This document shows, one piece after another, positions 1 to 12,412 of a DNA stretch of 64,000 bases. Within the stretch, counting starts at the first letter, position 1, and every line of letters begins with the position of its first letter. The translations under genes and the position numbers were made by a program. The stretch covers positions 30,571,107 through 30,635,106 of the forward strand of contig NC_084802.1 of the NCBI RefSeq assembly GCF_963169125.1, written 5' to 3'. Below the pieces are notes generated by a model. It ran no database searches and was not told the DNA's origin. It was given only the letters and a program-made list of their open reading frames with translations. Source of the DNA: Humulus lupulus (Eukaryota; Streptophyta; Magnoliopsida; Rosales; Cannabaceae).

Positions 1-106
1 CTGTGTTCTTGAGTAAATTATGTTTATTTTTCATTACGGTTTACCATTAAGCACTAATCTGCCTTATTATTTCTTAATACACTGTTGGCGAAAAACCGCA
101 TCAACA
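1..106 (+). repeat. 3' end of 5' LTR
   Basis: Ends in TCAACA at 101-106. It is the same length as, and nearly identical to, the last 106 bp of the LTR at 4778-5488. The primer-binding region should start just after 106 (GTTTGGTGCTTTCATTG). The rest of this LTR, roughly 600 bp, lies left of the window. Confidence 0.85.
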
Positions 107-231
107 GTTTGGTGCTTTCATTGAGAGCAAATTAGTGCTTCATCAAAATCCCAGTCGATTCTCATCATGGTGCTCACTCACTCAATGCACAATAATGAGA
201 TAGAACAGCCCGGTGAGCAGGAGGCCCATCC

Positions 232-2350
232 GCTATTCCAAATGAACGTGGCCCTGAGATTCAGCAACGTTTAGGAAAATAACCAGCGGGTCATGGCGAC
301 ACTAGGAGTTTGGCGTCATTTCCGTCGAATCCAAATCCAAACTACCTAACAGTTGTTGAGTTGGAAAACATGCAATTGAGAAGCCATCTCGCTAAGGCAA
401 ACATGCAAATTGAGGAGGTTTTGGGCCAGTTACCCCCTCTTGCAACCGACGTTAATGTCGGAAAGAGGCAAAGTGGGTCTCACAAGTGCCATGGGAATAA
501 TCGATCCAAACCAAGTCAATCAGTCAGAACCGCCACTCCAATTTTTGTACTTGCGGAGAGAGATAACCAAAATGCTCGACCTAGCGACCATCAAAGGGGT
601 CGTCAACATGTCAGTCGGTCGGTTAGGACTGCAACCCCAAGTTCGGTGCCTTCTTCACAGGTCCCCAGGAATGTCCATGGCAGTCCACGAGGAGGAGCTG
701 GGATAGGCTCACAAAGACAAAATGTTCCAACAAACCCTCCTACGTCACGATCGGATCGCCAGGCATAGAGAACTAGAGACATTGGAGTAGAACATAGGTG
801 AGCTAATTTAGTCTGCCCTGATGGAACGAGGATAACCTCACCAATAAGGCATCCCCCATCGCCTATAAGACATCCGACAGCACCTCATTCTCAACAGGAC
901 ATTCCAACTTACAGAGATAGTAGGAGGAATCCTCCCCCATCTGCCAATACTTACGTCCCATGGACACGTGTCAAAAATCCAGATCCTCGGCCCCAACCGC
1001 GAGCTATAAGCTTCGCAAATGGGAGTTACTGGATCGAAAGTCGTCGTAGTGGTAGGTTCGAGGGCGACCTAAGAAATCAGTTGAGTTTAACACAGAGCCC
1101 TTGATACGATCCACAACCCGATTTGCGCGATCGTCTGAATTCGCAGAGAAGAAATCCAGCTCAGAATGAAGATATTAGCTATACTCAACAAGAAGTATGT
1201 CCGTCCATAGTACGCGATAATGGGAATACCCCACAAAACCAAGCTCGAGCTTGGAGAGATAATAATCTGTCAAACGCATACGATAGGATGGGAGCTGTTC
1301 ATAACCTAGGGACTATGGACTAAACCCTCGAAAGATTAACTTTGATGGAAGAGCAGATGAAGAGACTTTTATCTGGAAAAGAAAAAGACGATTGCGACTC
1401 AGAGGACATGCTCTAGCCTTTCGCTCCAAATATTGCGGCAGCCACATATTCGGTGGGCTTTAGAATGACACACTTGTAAAAATTTGATGGAGATGGAGAT
1501 TCGTCAGATCACCTCGGAATGTTTAACACCATGATGATGGCTCATAATGTCAGGCTCGATTTAAGGTGTATTTTATTCCCTGCAACTCTGGTTGGGCCAG
1601 CCAGGCAGTGGTTTAAGCAATATAAAAGGCATTCCATAAGCTCGTGGAAGAAATTTTCTTTTGAGTTCAAAAAAGCATTCCGAGCTTCACAGGCAACGTT
1701 GATACCAATTCATTGGCCAAGGTAAAGCAGCAACCTGGTGAGACATTGAAGGCATATCTAAGTAGGTTTGCCAATGTCGCTGCACGGGCTAGAGATGCTG
1801 ATGACAACTCCAAACTCATGGCAATGAGGATGGGAATCCTTGTTGGGGGCGACCTGTGGCAGGAACTCCAAAGAAAGGGAGTTAAGAGTGTGGACAAATT
1901 CTTGGCCTAAGCTCAAGAGTGAATTAACCTAGAGGAGGGGCGAGTCTCCATCACGGGAACCAGCTAGACCCCTGTCCAGCCCGTTGGAGAGGTAACAGAC
2001 GTTGCAGCTACGGCTCAAACCGTTACCCAGAATAACCAAGGGAGAAATAACAAAAGGAAGGGAAATGGCGAGGGTGACCAGAGCGGTTCGAAGAAAAATA
2101 AATCAGTGAAGAAGTTCAAACTTGTTTACGCTACTTATACCAACCTAACGGATACCATGGAGCACATCTTCCTCACAAATTCTACTCGCCTTTCATGGAA
2201 GAAGCCAGAGTTGTTGAAGAACTAGAGGGCAAAGAGAGATTCTTCAAAGTTCTGCCGATTCCATAACGACATCGGTCATAACACTGATGACTGTCGTCAA
2301 CTGAAGGATGAGATCAAAACTCTCATCAGAGTCGAACTGTTGGCCCAGTA
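232..2350 (+). pseudogene. Decayed gag of the Tat-like element
   Basis: Broken gag frame. The open piece from 310 to 768 resembles the long N-terminal leader of such gags, with a short coiled coil (ENMQLRSHLAKANMQ). The retrotransposon gag core is clear at 1519-1910 (AHNVRLDLRC, PARQWFK, ETLKAYLSRFANV), but it is split by a frameshift near 1712-1725 from the region ending in VKSVDKFLA. A histidine/cysteine motif (CRFHNDIGHNTDDCRQLKDE) follows at about 2253-2312. Stops and frame changes between pieces exclude an intact protein. Confidence 0.8.
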
Positions 2351-2696
2351 CGCCCAAAATCGGGTGGTCCCTAATCAGCCTGCTGAACCAAACCCTCAAT
2401 CAGTTACCGAAGCTCCAGTAAGTCAAACCAGAGATCAAGCAAATCAGGTCGACCCTCCTCCGATAGTAGGGGAGATATAACCACCATTTTGAGAGGACCT
2501 CATTTGCCAGGCACGAGCAGTGGGGCCCAGAAGAGGTACATTAACGAACCGAAGTCCCATAACGGGGTGGAGTTCATCCCAGAACAACGATTATCAAAAC
2601 AACAACGAATGGAAAAGTCACCAATCATTTTCACAGAAGAGGATGCTAGCCATGTCCAATTCCCACATAATGATCCGTTGGTCATAACAATTTAGC

Positions 2697-3500
2697 TCGC
2701 CAACCGAAGGGTCCGGAGAACACAAGTAGATAACGAAAGTTCTGTGAATCTACTTTTCAGGTCCACCTTGGAAAAAATGGGGTTACTTGTAACTGATTTG
2801 AAGGCGACCTCAATGACTCTGTACAGGTTTTCTAGTGAAGGTTCAGCAACCATCAGGACGATTGGATTGGTGGTGACATTAAGAGAAGACTCGCGAACTG
2901 TTTCCAAGTTACTTGAGTTCGTGGTAATCGATTGTCCAGCTGCATACAATGCGATTTTGGGCCGACCTGCGCTGCTGGCGTTTGAAGCCATAACCTCTAT
3001 CTGCCACCTAGCAATAAAATTCTCATCAACCACGAGAATATGCACCATTAGAGGTGATTAGCTTGCTGCCAGAGAATGCTATAGCATTTCTATTAAAGAA
3101 AAATCACAAGTCGAGCAGCAAGTAATGGTCATAAATGACGGAGGTAAGGAGTCCCAGGAAGTAGAAGTTGCTTGCGAGACGGAAGAACCTCAACAAAAAG
3201 AGGATAGTCACGTCGCCCAACACGATGACATTGACCCACGAATAGGCGAAGACAGGTCAGAACTTTAAGCCATAGAGGAAGTAAACATTGACCCCAAAGA
3301 AGCTTCAAGAGTCGTAAAGATTGGGAAGAATCTTGACGATAAAAGGAAGAAGAAGCTAATCAATTTCTAACAGGAGAATCTGGACATTTTCGCTTGGTCA
3401 CATGAAGATATGGTGGGAATAAGTCCGAGTGTAATCATGCACACCTTAAACTTGGACAAGAATGTGCCTGCAAAATCCCAAACTAAATTTGGACAAGACT
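2697..3500 (+). pseudogene. Retroviral-type aspartic protease remnant and start of pol
   Basis: The frame at 2744-3061 carries the protease signature of plant gypsy elements: VNLLFRSTLEKMGL, then VVIDCPAAYNAILGRPAL. The active-site segment reads VDNESS where family members have VDNGSS, so the catalytic glycine is changed. After a stop at 3059-3061 the linker before reverse transcriptase is still visible in pieces, including [14 protein letters not shown] near 3390. Sequence related to pol stops near 3500, where the internal deletion begins. Confidence 0.75.
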
Positions 3501-3741
3501 GCCGGATCCTATTTCTATGTTGTGACTTAACAGGATTTTGTTGAGCTTCCCTTGAGTCGTGATTTTTGAGACTATACGCTCAGCCTCGAAATAAGCATGG
3601 GGGTCAATAACGAGCTCCTTCTCCACCAACAAACTAAAGTGCGGGATGGGAGAATCGGAGGTGACCTGCTTCCCCTTGTTCTTGTGTTAAGAGGATGAGC
3701 TCGAGGCATTTTTCTTCGGAGCATTCTTCTTCGGAGGAGCC
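3500..3741 (-). pseudogene. Antisense ORF remnant of a Tat-type element
   Basis: Reading leftward from the ATG at 3741 gives MAPPKKNAPKKNASSSSS. A TAA stop follows, probably once a CAA, and the frame then continues as HFSLLVEKELVIDPHAYFEA. Antisense ORFs between pol and the 3' LTR are known from Tat-lineage elements, where they encode a putative transposon-type protein with a coiled-coil end. Here only the N-terminal part remains. It ends at the deletion junction near 3500. The family assignment is inference. Confidence 0.5.
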
Positions 3742-4777
3742 ATCAGATCGCTTGATGACAAAGTGGCCTAGTTAGTAGGTGACCTAATATGATCTAGAAC
3801 TATGACGCGAGAGTACGAAGGATGAAACAAGTTATTTTGGTTAAACGAGCTAAAGTAGGCCTCAACCCCATCGCGTGATGCCACGCGATATCCTAAGATA
3901 CGCGCCTCAGTTTCCTAACAGTCCCCTAATATTTAGGGATTCGTGTGTCAGAAATGTCAGACCACTACTTTCCTTGGGAAGTGGTTTAGTGCAAAACCAC
4001 CCAAGAAAATGTGACCCCTAAGCTATCTGGTTTTAAACCTAAAGACCCGGTTTTAAACCTAAAGACCCTTCAGTTTTTTTACCCCGAACGGGTATTCTTT
4101 AAATCAATTCACCATTAGGGTTACCCATATTTACCCAGAAATTTCCCCAGTTTTATGGATGTCTTATTTCTAAAACATGTTTGGACTCGCCCATTGGACC
4201 TAAATCGAAACCTATTCCCTATGAACATTTAGAAATAGCCTAATAGTAACTACAATATGTGCTGTGGATGAACATAGTTAAGAACAGAAACTCCATTGAA
4301 AAAAAAATGGATGAGATACTTACAGGAAAATACGTTCGCTGATTAGAGGGAGTAGACTTGGCAATGGGAAGCTCTTAGAAAGCTTCTGAATGTCTGGGCA
4401 CGAAAAACAGTTTTGGGGATTCTAGGAAAGAAGGGAAGCTTGGAAGTTTAGAAAAGGGAATTTTTTAAATGCAAAGGTGGTGAGGTTTGAAATTTGGCCA
4501 TCCTATTTATACGTAAATCATGGAAATTAATCTGGGCCATCCAATTGAGTTAGTCAAAATCCAAGGGCGAAGATTAAATAGACCAAATGGCGGCAAAAAG
4601 TTGACAAGATAATTATTGCAGTCCTCGAAACCCGAACAGACGCTAATCGCAATAGACCACGTGTTCAGTACTTGAGTAGTGGGCAGGCGTGATTTTACGT
4701 AACAAAAGTCTAAAAGCCCCTACTGTGTAGGTCAGAAAGTGACGACATCATACACGAGCAGGAGCTTGGGGGGCAAA

Positions 4778-5488
4778 TGTTGTACCCTGATTTTAGCACG
4801 AGTTCATTCACTCAGCTCGGGTACAACTAGAATATAAATAAGCGGAGAAATAACCAAGGGGAATAATATCTGCTTATTATCCATGTGAGCAAGTCGAGAT
4901 TCATAGTGGTCATACGTGGTGTTAGGCGTCCTAAGTTTATCCCGAACTAAGGATACAATGGCTGTGAAGTGCGAGCTCGGAATATTAAATAGTTGTCGAA
5001 GCACGAGCTTGGAGGAGATATCCTGGTAATTCTAGTATATTGCATACTCAGAGATCTCAGGATCCCCTTTATACGTTTATTTATGACCAGGTTGTCGTAT
5101 TTATTATCCGAGATAACAGGAACCTGTTATCTTGTTATCAAATCATATCCTAATATAAATGAGAATTATTTGTATTAAATGTAGACATTATGTAAATACG
5201 TGATTGACTTACGCAGTTACCCAAACTTGTCCATGGAATTCCCCTATAAATACTGGGAATATTGGACAGGAAAGGGGACTATTATTCTGTAATACCAAAA
5301 CTCTGCCAAAATAGAGAGAAAAACAACAATAATATCGACTCGTGCACTAGGTAGATTTTAACCACTGAACCACGTAAAAGTTCTGTGTTCTTGAGTAAAT
5401 TATGTTTATTTTTCATTACGGTTTATCATTAAGTACTAATCTGCCTTATTATTTCTTAATACATTGTTGGCGAACAACCGCGTCAACA
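4778..5488 (+). repeat. 3' LTR, 711 bp
   Basis: Begins TGTTGTACCC just after a purine-rich tract (GGAGCTTGGGGGGCAAA, 4761-4777) and ends GCGTCAACA. A TATA box (CCCTATAAATACTGGG) lies at about 5242-5257. The target-site duplication cannot be tested because the other end of the element is outside the window. Its last 200 bp resemble the solo LTR at 19698-20493 (shared GAACCACGTAAAA), so the two families are related. Confidence 0.85.
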
Positions 5489-6429
5489 TATATCATACAG
5501 TAAATACACCAAAATTAAATATTTGTACGTTTTAATTAATTTCCAAATAACATATAAATTACCAAAATTATATGTTTTAATTAAATTGGAAAAAAATTTT
5601 AAAATTAAATTTATTGTCTAAATAAGCATTAAAATCAAGAAAATAATAAAATTCCAAAAATAAATAAAAAAGGTTAATTTTTCAGAATTTTTATGAATTT
5701 TTCTTCAATTTTTTTTATTCTGCCATGGTTTTCCCCTTAATTGTGTCGTATGACCAGTCAAACAACCGGTCATTTTGTTTGTGTCATTTTCCCCAGTCTT
5801 CAATCTCCAGCCAGGTCGAATTGACCCGATTCGACTGCACGCGGGTCACGCAACCCGCTTCACAACTCGGTCGAAAAAATACATTTCGATGACTAAAAAA
5901 CTCATTTCAAAGCCCAGATTACACGGAAATGAATAGATAAAGAGATCCATGACATTAGATTGACTAAATAACAACTAAAAATCGATCATTAATATCAAAA
6001 ATAAAATTTTGCCATTATTGAGTTCTTAAGATTTCAACGACAATTATGAGTTTGAAAACTCGTTTTTTATGCATCAAAACATTAGAACACACATACACTA
6101 AATAGTTTCTAATGATATTTAGATTAAAAATTGTTTTGAATCATAAAACCAAATTATTAAGGTATTCGACCAATTCAAAGAAATATATATTTGATATGTG
6201 ACCAGACTTTAGGATTTTATTGCCAAAAAAAAGGTTAGGCATGAACAAATAACATATGCCTAACCACAAAAGCAATATAAACACAATCAAATAACAAATA
6301 ATTTTTTTTGATATATACAGTGAAAACAAAAACTGAAAATTATATATATATATGTGTGTGTGTGTGTATACACGCACAATATATATTAACAAGGTAGAGG
6401 CATAGAAAATGCGACTAATACCAACTGTT
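5489..6429. other. AT-rich intergenic sequence
   Basis: No supported coding region. Holds simple AT/TG microsatellite near 6338-6392. The remaining ORFs are short and of biased composition. Confidence 0.6.
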
Positions 6430-6780
6430 AACTTTGAGGGAATCTTTATTTGATACAAGAGAAAATGTCTCTGTGTCGTCAATTCCTTCTTTTTGAGTGA
6501 ATCCCTTAGCAACGAGTCTCGCTTTGTGTCCCTCAATGTTGCCTAATAAATATTTCTTTATTTTGAAGACCCATTTACACCCAATAACCTACACCTTATA
6601 AAAGAAGAGAGAACCCCCCTTGAAAGGGGTTCAGATTTGTAATCTCTCACATAAACATAGTTAAATATCTTCCTTGTTTTCATTTCAATGTTTCTTGAAA
6701 GGTGAATGATATTTTCCTCTTCATCATCACAATAGTGGAGGATGAGCGAGGGTTCAACAACGGGATGAGGCTCCACAGGG
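6430..6780 (-). pseudogene. Ty1/copia reverse-transcriptase fragment
   Basis: On the minus strand the translation contains [26 protein letters not shown] and ETFSLVSNKDS. These are the opening blocks of the copia-type reverse transcriptase (RVT_2). The upstream part (EPSLILHYCDDEEEN) fits the linker before it. The catalytic YVDD region is absent and no LTRs are recognisable, so this is an isolated relic. Confidence 0.7.
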
Positions 6781-7304
6781 AGAAGGTCCTCGACGTGAGA
6801 CGGGCTGGATGACGGCGTCGGCAGTGACGAAAATCAAAGGAAATCAAAGGAAGAGAGGGAAGAGAGTACTCTAGAGTACACTAGTGTATCAAGTGAGAGA
6901 GAGGCTAATGGGAAAATAGATAGATTTAGGGCTTTTTAACATGGGTTCTACTAAAAGACCCCACCTAGCAATTTGGTCCAAAATTGAAAAAGTTTGCAAT
7001 TAAATCCAAATATATTATTTTAAAAAACATTGAATTTTACAAATTTGATTTTATACTATCATGTAAATAAGTCTGGACAATAATTAATAGTTAACAATTT
7101 TCCCATGTTAACAAACACCATCAACAAAAATTTATGTGAATATATTCTCAATTCAGTATATTTAGAAAGGTATAAAAGGTCTTTGGATCTTGTAAACAAA
7201 AAAGGTTAGCTATTCTAAGGTAAGTAATCCAAATTTGAATTTTTACTTATATTTATTTTTTATTAACATACCATAATCAAAATGCATGCTTGGTATTATA
7301 CTAA

Positions 7305-7995
7305 GAGCGTGTTTCGTTCAATGGAATGGAGTTTGGAATGGAATGAGAAATTACCATTCCTATGTTTGGTTTGGAATTTTATACTAAGGAATTAATTCCA
7401 TAAGAATGGAGGATTCCAATATTTGGTGGAATTTTAACTCTATTGTTGAACTTATGGAAACCTTTGGAATAAAAATTTATTTTTAAATAATAATAAAAAT
7501 AACAATCATAATGACAACTTTGCCATTTTTTTTCTTCTTCCCAAATTAATAAATTAAAAAAAAATTCTTGATATTTCTTAAACATGCTATTATTATTATT
7601 AGTATTATCTAAAATTACTTTTATTCATTTAAGACTATCATTTTGTTGATATATTTAAAAGTATCATTATTATTTTAGTATATTAAATTAATTAATAATA
7701 TTTATTTATAAAAAATTTAATTTAAATTATCTAAAATAATTATATTATTTTATTTTGAATTTAAATCATAAATTTCTTTCTAAATTACTCAAATTTTGAA
7801 TATTTTAAAAAGTATAAATAAAATAGTTGAAGTGTTGACATTTTTGTCCATTTATCACTTATTCCATTCCATTCGCACATCAAACCAAACAAAAAAATTC
7901 TGACTTCAATGTTCATTCCAACAACAAACCAAACATAGTAATCAATTCTCATTACCACTTTTATTCCATTCCATTCCACCAAACCAAACGCCACC
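7305..7995. mobile_element. PIF/Harbinger-like MITE, 691 bp
   Basis: Terminal inverted repeats GAGCGTGTTTCGTTCAATGG and, at the right end read in reverse, GGTGGCGTTTGGTTTGGTGG; both then run into GGAATGGAATGG-type sequence. The flanks are TAA (7302-7304) and TAA (7996-7998), the 3-bp target duplication expected of PIF/Harbinger elements. No transposase is encoded. Confidence 0.7.
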
Positions 7996-8359
7996 TAAAA
8001 GATTATTATTTATTTTATTTTAAGAACAAAAAATTATTCCCTAAAACACAAGTAAACTTGTTTAACAATGTTTTTGGAGAATTATTTTATTGAAAATTAT
8101 TTTGAGAATAACAAAAAGTTATTTTATGTATTTTTTAAGAAACATTTCTATTATCAATATTTTTGTATCACTTTCTTTCAAATTATTCTCTATTATTAGT
8201 TACTCCCTTTATTTTTTTTTTTCACATCACTTTCTTTCTTCATATTGTCTCACATAATACTTAGCTGAGAGGATAGAGATTTCTTTAACAATAAAGTCAA
8301 TCTCCCAGAACATGTCCTGTCCTCTTAATGCTTTGGTAACAAAAGTGAGTCAGTCCCCC

Positions 8360-8970
8360 TCAATAATCAATCCAACCTTCAAGAGGTGGTTGCCAACTCA
8401 AAGACTGTCGAGTATCCTTTTCGCCAACATCCACCAAGAGCGCTCCTTGGTACTCAACAACTTTACCTTTAATCTCAAGAGAACATTGGAGTGGATTTGG
8501 GGTGCAATTCTCATTGACAACTTTATTTATGCAAAACCAAATCGAGTCCAATGTGATAAAAGCAAATATGAGAAAAAAGTCAGAGTTGATACTTGCCCTG
8601 TTTAGATTCCAAATAAAGGTCAGCCATTGGGTACACGTGGGGTCAAGTCCGGCCTAGGAATTACATTCCATTGGTTGGAGAACTAGATGGACCTAGCAAA
8701 GTCACAAAACAAGAACAAGTGGTCTACTGTTTCTTCCTCCTTGCCACAAAGGGGGCATGGGTCACTAGCACAGTTCAACACTTTGGCGATTTTATCTCTT
8801 ATAAGGAGAGCATTTCTCAGTATGCTCCACCAAAGGTATTTATGCCTTTCCTGAATTTTCGCCCTCCACAACTTATTCTACAGATGGACTCTTAGTCGGG
8901 TTGAGAGCTCTTTTCATTGCTTGCGTCAAGTATGCCGATTTAGTAGAGAAGGCTCCATTACCGTTTAAAA
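8360..8970 (-). pseudogene. LINE fragment: zf-RVT and start of RNase H
   Basis: Read on the minus strand, 8871-8683 contains LWWSILRNALLIRDK and then CPLCGKEEETVDHLFLFC, the Cys/His core of the zinc-binding domain that follows reverse transcriptase in plant L1 LINEs. Upstream pieces (STKSAYLTQAMKRAL) belong to the same region. Further left, LSWQPPLEGWIDY (8395-8360) matches the entry to the LINE RNase H domain. Several stops and frame changes; no 5' portion. Confidence 0.75.
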
Positions 8971-10690
8971 TCCAAGTACACTTTTCCATTAACATTATAT
9001 TTTCTCTAAATATATAAATTAATTTTTTATTTAATATTTAAAAGAATAATATATATTTGAAATAATTAGCCAAACACTCATTGTTTTTCCCAAACAACAA
9101 AAATAATATTTTATTCCCATTAAAAAAGGCCAATTTTGATTTTTTCTTTTTCCAAACACTATTATTATAGTGTGGTGGAATGGATGGAATCACATACCCA
9201 CCAAGGTACAGAGAGGGAGCATAGAGGAGAGGGAAGAAACTGTGTCCGTGACGTGTATTTTATTTTTATTTTTATAAAGATTATTATAATTGTTATATTA
9301 AAAAAGTTGTTTATCTTAGCATGAGAGCGAGAGAGTAGTGGTGAATGAGCATGAGTGTCTTATAAAAATAAAGAATAAGATGACGGTCAGAGTAGGTTTT
9401 ATGTTGGTGTTAAAAAAATTAAATAATACTAATGTATTTATTTAGCGTTTGACCAGATATATATATATATATATATTGTGCTGGAGTGAATTTGGGAATA
9501 GAATGATTTAAACAAATAAATCATTTTGTTTATCTTATAATGACACCAAAAAAAGTTTATTATTATTTTTATCAATCTTTAAAAATTTAGTTGCTCAAGA
9601 AAGAATATAATCCTATTTATATTCCTTATATTCATATCCTTTTAAAATTGTATTTATTAAGAATTACTATTTTGATACTTTAGTTTTTCAAAATGGGGAA
9701 TTTTTTCCGTATTATTTTAAATTAATATTGACAGTAAATTTCGTATTGAGTAAATGGTAGAAACAATTATAAATGACACATAAAAAGATAAACACAATAA
9801 TGTATAATTAATTTTAATAATGATGTATAATTTTATGTTCATGACAGAACACCATCACCTAAAAAATGACTTAACCCTAGCCTTCTCCGATCGCTCCTTT
9901 TGATTTTTGGGTGTTTTTCCACAAATCATCCTCTTTCTTTGTTTATTTTAAAGTGTTAGTAGTTTTAAAGTAAATCCAAAAGATGATCTCTCACCTCATA
10001 GGATAACAACTAAGAATATTTGATAAAAATAAAGCCAATAAAAAAACAAAAGCTAAACAATCTGTTTAAATGGCAGCTGATGTGTGTGTATTTCAATTGG
10101 TTGGCACCTTACAAAAACTGACTGTTCAACTGTTTTTGCAGGCTGCTGTCATTAGAAATGTTTATTGGTTGAGTTGGAATGATTTTTTATAATTTCAATC
10201 TCAAAATCGACATAACCCGTCCAAAATGACTAAAACCTGTCCAATATTTTGAGCTAGTTAGGCAATTCTTTTTCTTTTAAATTTCTAATTAAATTATTTT
10301 AATTTTTAAATTTAATAAGTATCTTTAAAGATATTAAATAGTAATTACAAAATTTAGAGATAAATTAAAAAAGAATAGAGATATTTCTTTTATAAATTAC
10401 TTTATATATTATTTATTAAAATAATATTATAAATTAATTAAAGATAAAGTTTAATTTATTTATATATTTGAGGCTTTGATCTATATTCTAAAGCATTAGT
10501 TGGATTAAAATTTAAACATCACACAGTGAATTCTAAAATCTAATGAAAATAGTTTCCAAATCCTCACCAACTAATCTATAAGTTTAAATTATATATATTA
10601 AAAAATAAAAAGTAAATAAAAAAACTTAATTGGTTGGGTTGACATGATTTCTAATCCACTAAATATAATACCTTTTTGATATCTTACTAG
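8971..10690. other. AT-rich intergenic sequence
   Basis: No supported gene. Contains an (AT)n tract near 9458-9475. Nothing else can be named. Confidence 0.5.
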
Positions 10691-10692
10691 AT

Positions 10693-10845
10693 GTAGATCA
10701 GCTTTTCCCATTTCTTCCTAATGTAAAAGTCTTTCAAAGTAAGAGAAGAGCGACTAATATGGCTGCTAATGGTTTGGCTAGTTATGCTTTAGGGTTGGAT
10801 AGTGAAGTTTTATGGTTGAATGATGTTTCTTCCCTCTTATTGTAA
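10693..10845 (+). pseudogene. C-terminal tail of a LINE RNase H domain
   Basis: Frame from 10693 reads VDQLFPFLPNVKVFQ, then RRATNMAANGLASYALG and ends at TAA 10843-10845. This is the conserved end of plant LINE ORF2 (an R-x-N-xx-A-xx-L-A pattern), and it lies close to the expected LINE 3' end. The rest of the LINE is absent, as expected for 5'-truncated copies. Confidence 0.6.
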
Positions 10846-10994
10846 TGGATTTTTCTCATTAATGATAATCGTTTTTTATCTCTCAAAAAAAAATTGAGAA
10901 AAATATTGGGTTTTCCAAATTGCAATTTTGTTGATTTTTTTTAGATTTAGATTAAGCAGACTAATCAAATTAGTTTTTCATCAGCCCTAGTTGC

Positions 10995-11238
10995 CACGTG
11001 GCCTGTGTTGCTGTTCATCATCTTGGAACGAGAGCAGCAGAGCAGAGTTCAGAAAGAAAAGTTAACAATGGTCCTGCCACGTGGAGGCTATATGTCACGA
11101 GAAAACTGACATTATGGGATGCCACGTGGAAGTCTAGCGTAAACCTCAAGCACCTGATCCACGTAGACGTAGTAATAAGATAACGGAAAAGAATTTTTGT
11201 TAACATTTTAACATCGTTTCCTGAGCAACCGCCACGTG
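10995..11238. promoter_or_regulatory. Cluster of four G-boxes (CACGTG)
   Basis: Perfect CACGTG palindromes at 10995-11000, 11078-11083, 11123-11128 and 11233-11238. Three are extended to CCACGTGG. G-boxes are bound by plant bZIP and bHLH factors. The cluster lies about 1.8 kb upstream of the PGI start codon, so it could be a distal enhancer of PGI or part of a transposon. Confidence 0.5.
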
Positions 11239-11239
11239 A

Positions 11240-12164
11240 CAGGGACAACGCTATTCGGTTCGCTAGCCTCCTTGGCCTTGGGTAAACGACATTTCATTTC
11301 AATTTTTTCTTCTGAAAAAAGAAGCTTCTCCTTTCTCAATTCGCTACCAAGTTTTTCAGGGTCTGATTGGTTCGCGATTAGAAAAGTGTATTTTTGAAAA
11401 GTGGGATTCTGAAATGAAAATCTGAATTTAGTGACTGAAAACATGTTTCTGAAAATGTGATTGGTTTAATGTCAGTAAACTGTTTTTGAGTTTTAAAAAA
11501 CTGAATCTGTGATTGAGATTAAATTTGAAAATATAACAGAAACTGAATATGTGATTGGTTTAGCTGAAAGTAAAATTTAATTATATTGATAAATTAAAAT
11601 TTAATAATATTGCATTAATTAAATTCATAACAATATTGCATTGTCATTAACTTTGATTTTTTTTATATTAAAGTTATATTTTTTTAGGACACGATTGATT
11701 AGTGATTTAAAAATTGTATTTTGAAAAAGTATGATTCTGAAAAAAGAATATAGATTTAGTGTCTGAAAATATGTTTATGAAAATGTGATTGAATGTATTG
11801 TCCGTTAACTATTTTTTAGTTTTATAAAATTGAATAATTTTTTGGTAGAAAATCTAAAAATTGAATATGTAATATATATTTTTTATTTTTTGTATAATAA
11901 TAATTGAAGTGAAAATATTTTTTTATTTATTTGTTGTAATTTTTATTTGATCAATGATTTTTTTTAGCAAATATATTGTAAATTAGAATTAAATTATATT
12001 CTGTTATATAATTTTATAATTAATTATTTTACTAAATTTATATAGATAAAAATTTTAAAAAGTAGATTGACTTGTAAAAATGACAAAAGAAAAAAAATCA
12101 AGACTATAAAAAAAATAGCAAGATTTTTTTTTTTTTTAAATAGTAAGATTATACTGAAAACATT
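11240..12164. repeat. Two diverged direct copies of a TE-like unit
   Basis: A unit starting TCTGATTGGTTCGCGATTAG (about 11362) recurs in diverged form from about 11695. Shared landmarks are GATTCTGAAA, TTTAGTG(A/T)CTGAAAA and CTGAAAATGTGATTG-like strings. It resembles hAT-type MITE sequence but no clean ends were found. Confidence 0.35.
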
Positions 12165-12412
12165 AAGGGGCTAATTGGTAGTTAATTCAAAAATATAATT
12201 TTAGAAAATTATTTTCAAATCAAATGATTTGAAAATAAAGAAAACAACAATTTGTTGTTTTATCTTTTGCTGAAGGATTTTAACTTAGTTTTCAAAAATG
12301 ATTTTTTTTATTTTCTAAAACAAGTGTGCGAATCAAGTTTTCATTGCTGTTTTCATTTTTTTAAATCTGAAAATGATAAAACTATTTTTTAATCCCCTAC
12401 CAATCACACCCT
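12165..12412. mobile_element. MITE, about 248 bp
   Basis: Inverted ends AAGGGGCTAATTGGTAG on the left and CTACCAATCACACCCT on the right. No coding capacity and no convincing target duplication, so the superfamily is left open. It ends directly before the PGI promoter region. Confidence 0.5.

Larger units (their letters stand above)
1..5488 (+). mobile_element. Tat-like Ty3/gypsy LTR retrotransposon, pol-deleted, 5' LTR cut by window edge
   Basis: The first 106 bases recur at 5383-5488, so both are the ends of one LTR pair; five differences are visible in 106 bp. The internal part (107-4777) holds gag, an aspartic protease and the linker before reverse transcriptase. At about 3500 it jumps to a region with a minus-strand ORF, so reverse transcriptase, RNase H and integrase are missing. 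LTR ends are TGTTG...CAACA. Sense frames contain many stops. This is a non-autonomous deletion derivative. Placement near Tat/Retand rests on the gag and protease wording and on the antisense ORF next to the 3' LTR, and is inference. Confidence 0.85.

Noticed and set aside
6141..6536. 131-codon minus-strand ORF
   Set aside because: Contains microsatellite-derived residues; only its right end overlaps a copia fragment, in a decayed frame.
10998..11248. Overlapping short ORFs around the G-box cluster
   Set aside because: No homology, and both strands are open only because the region is GC-richer than its surroundings.
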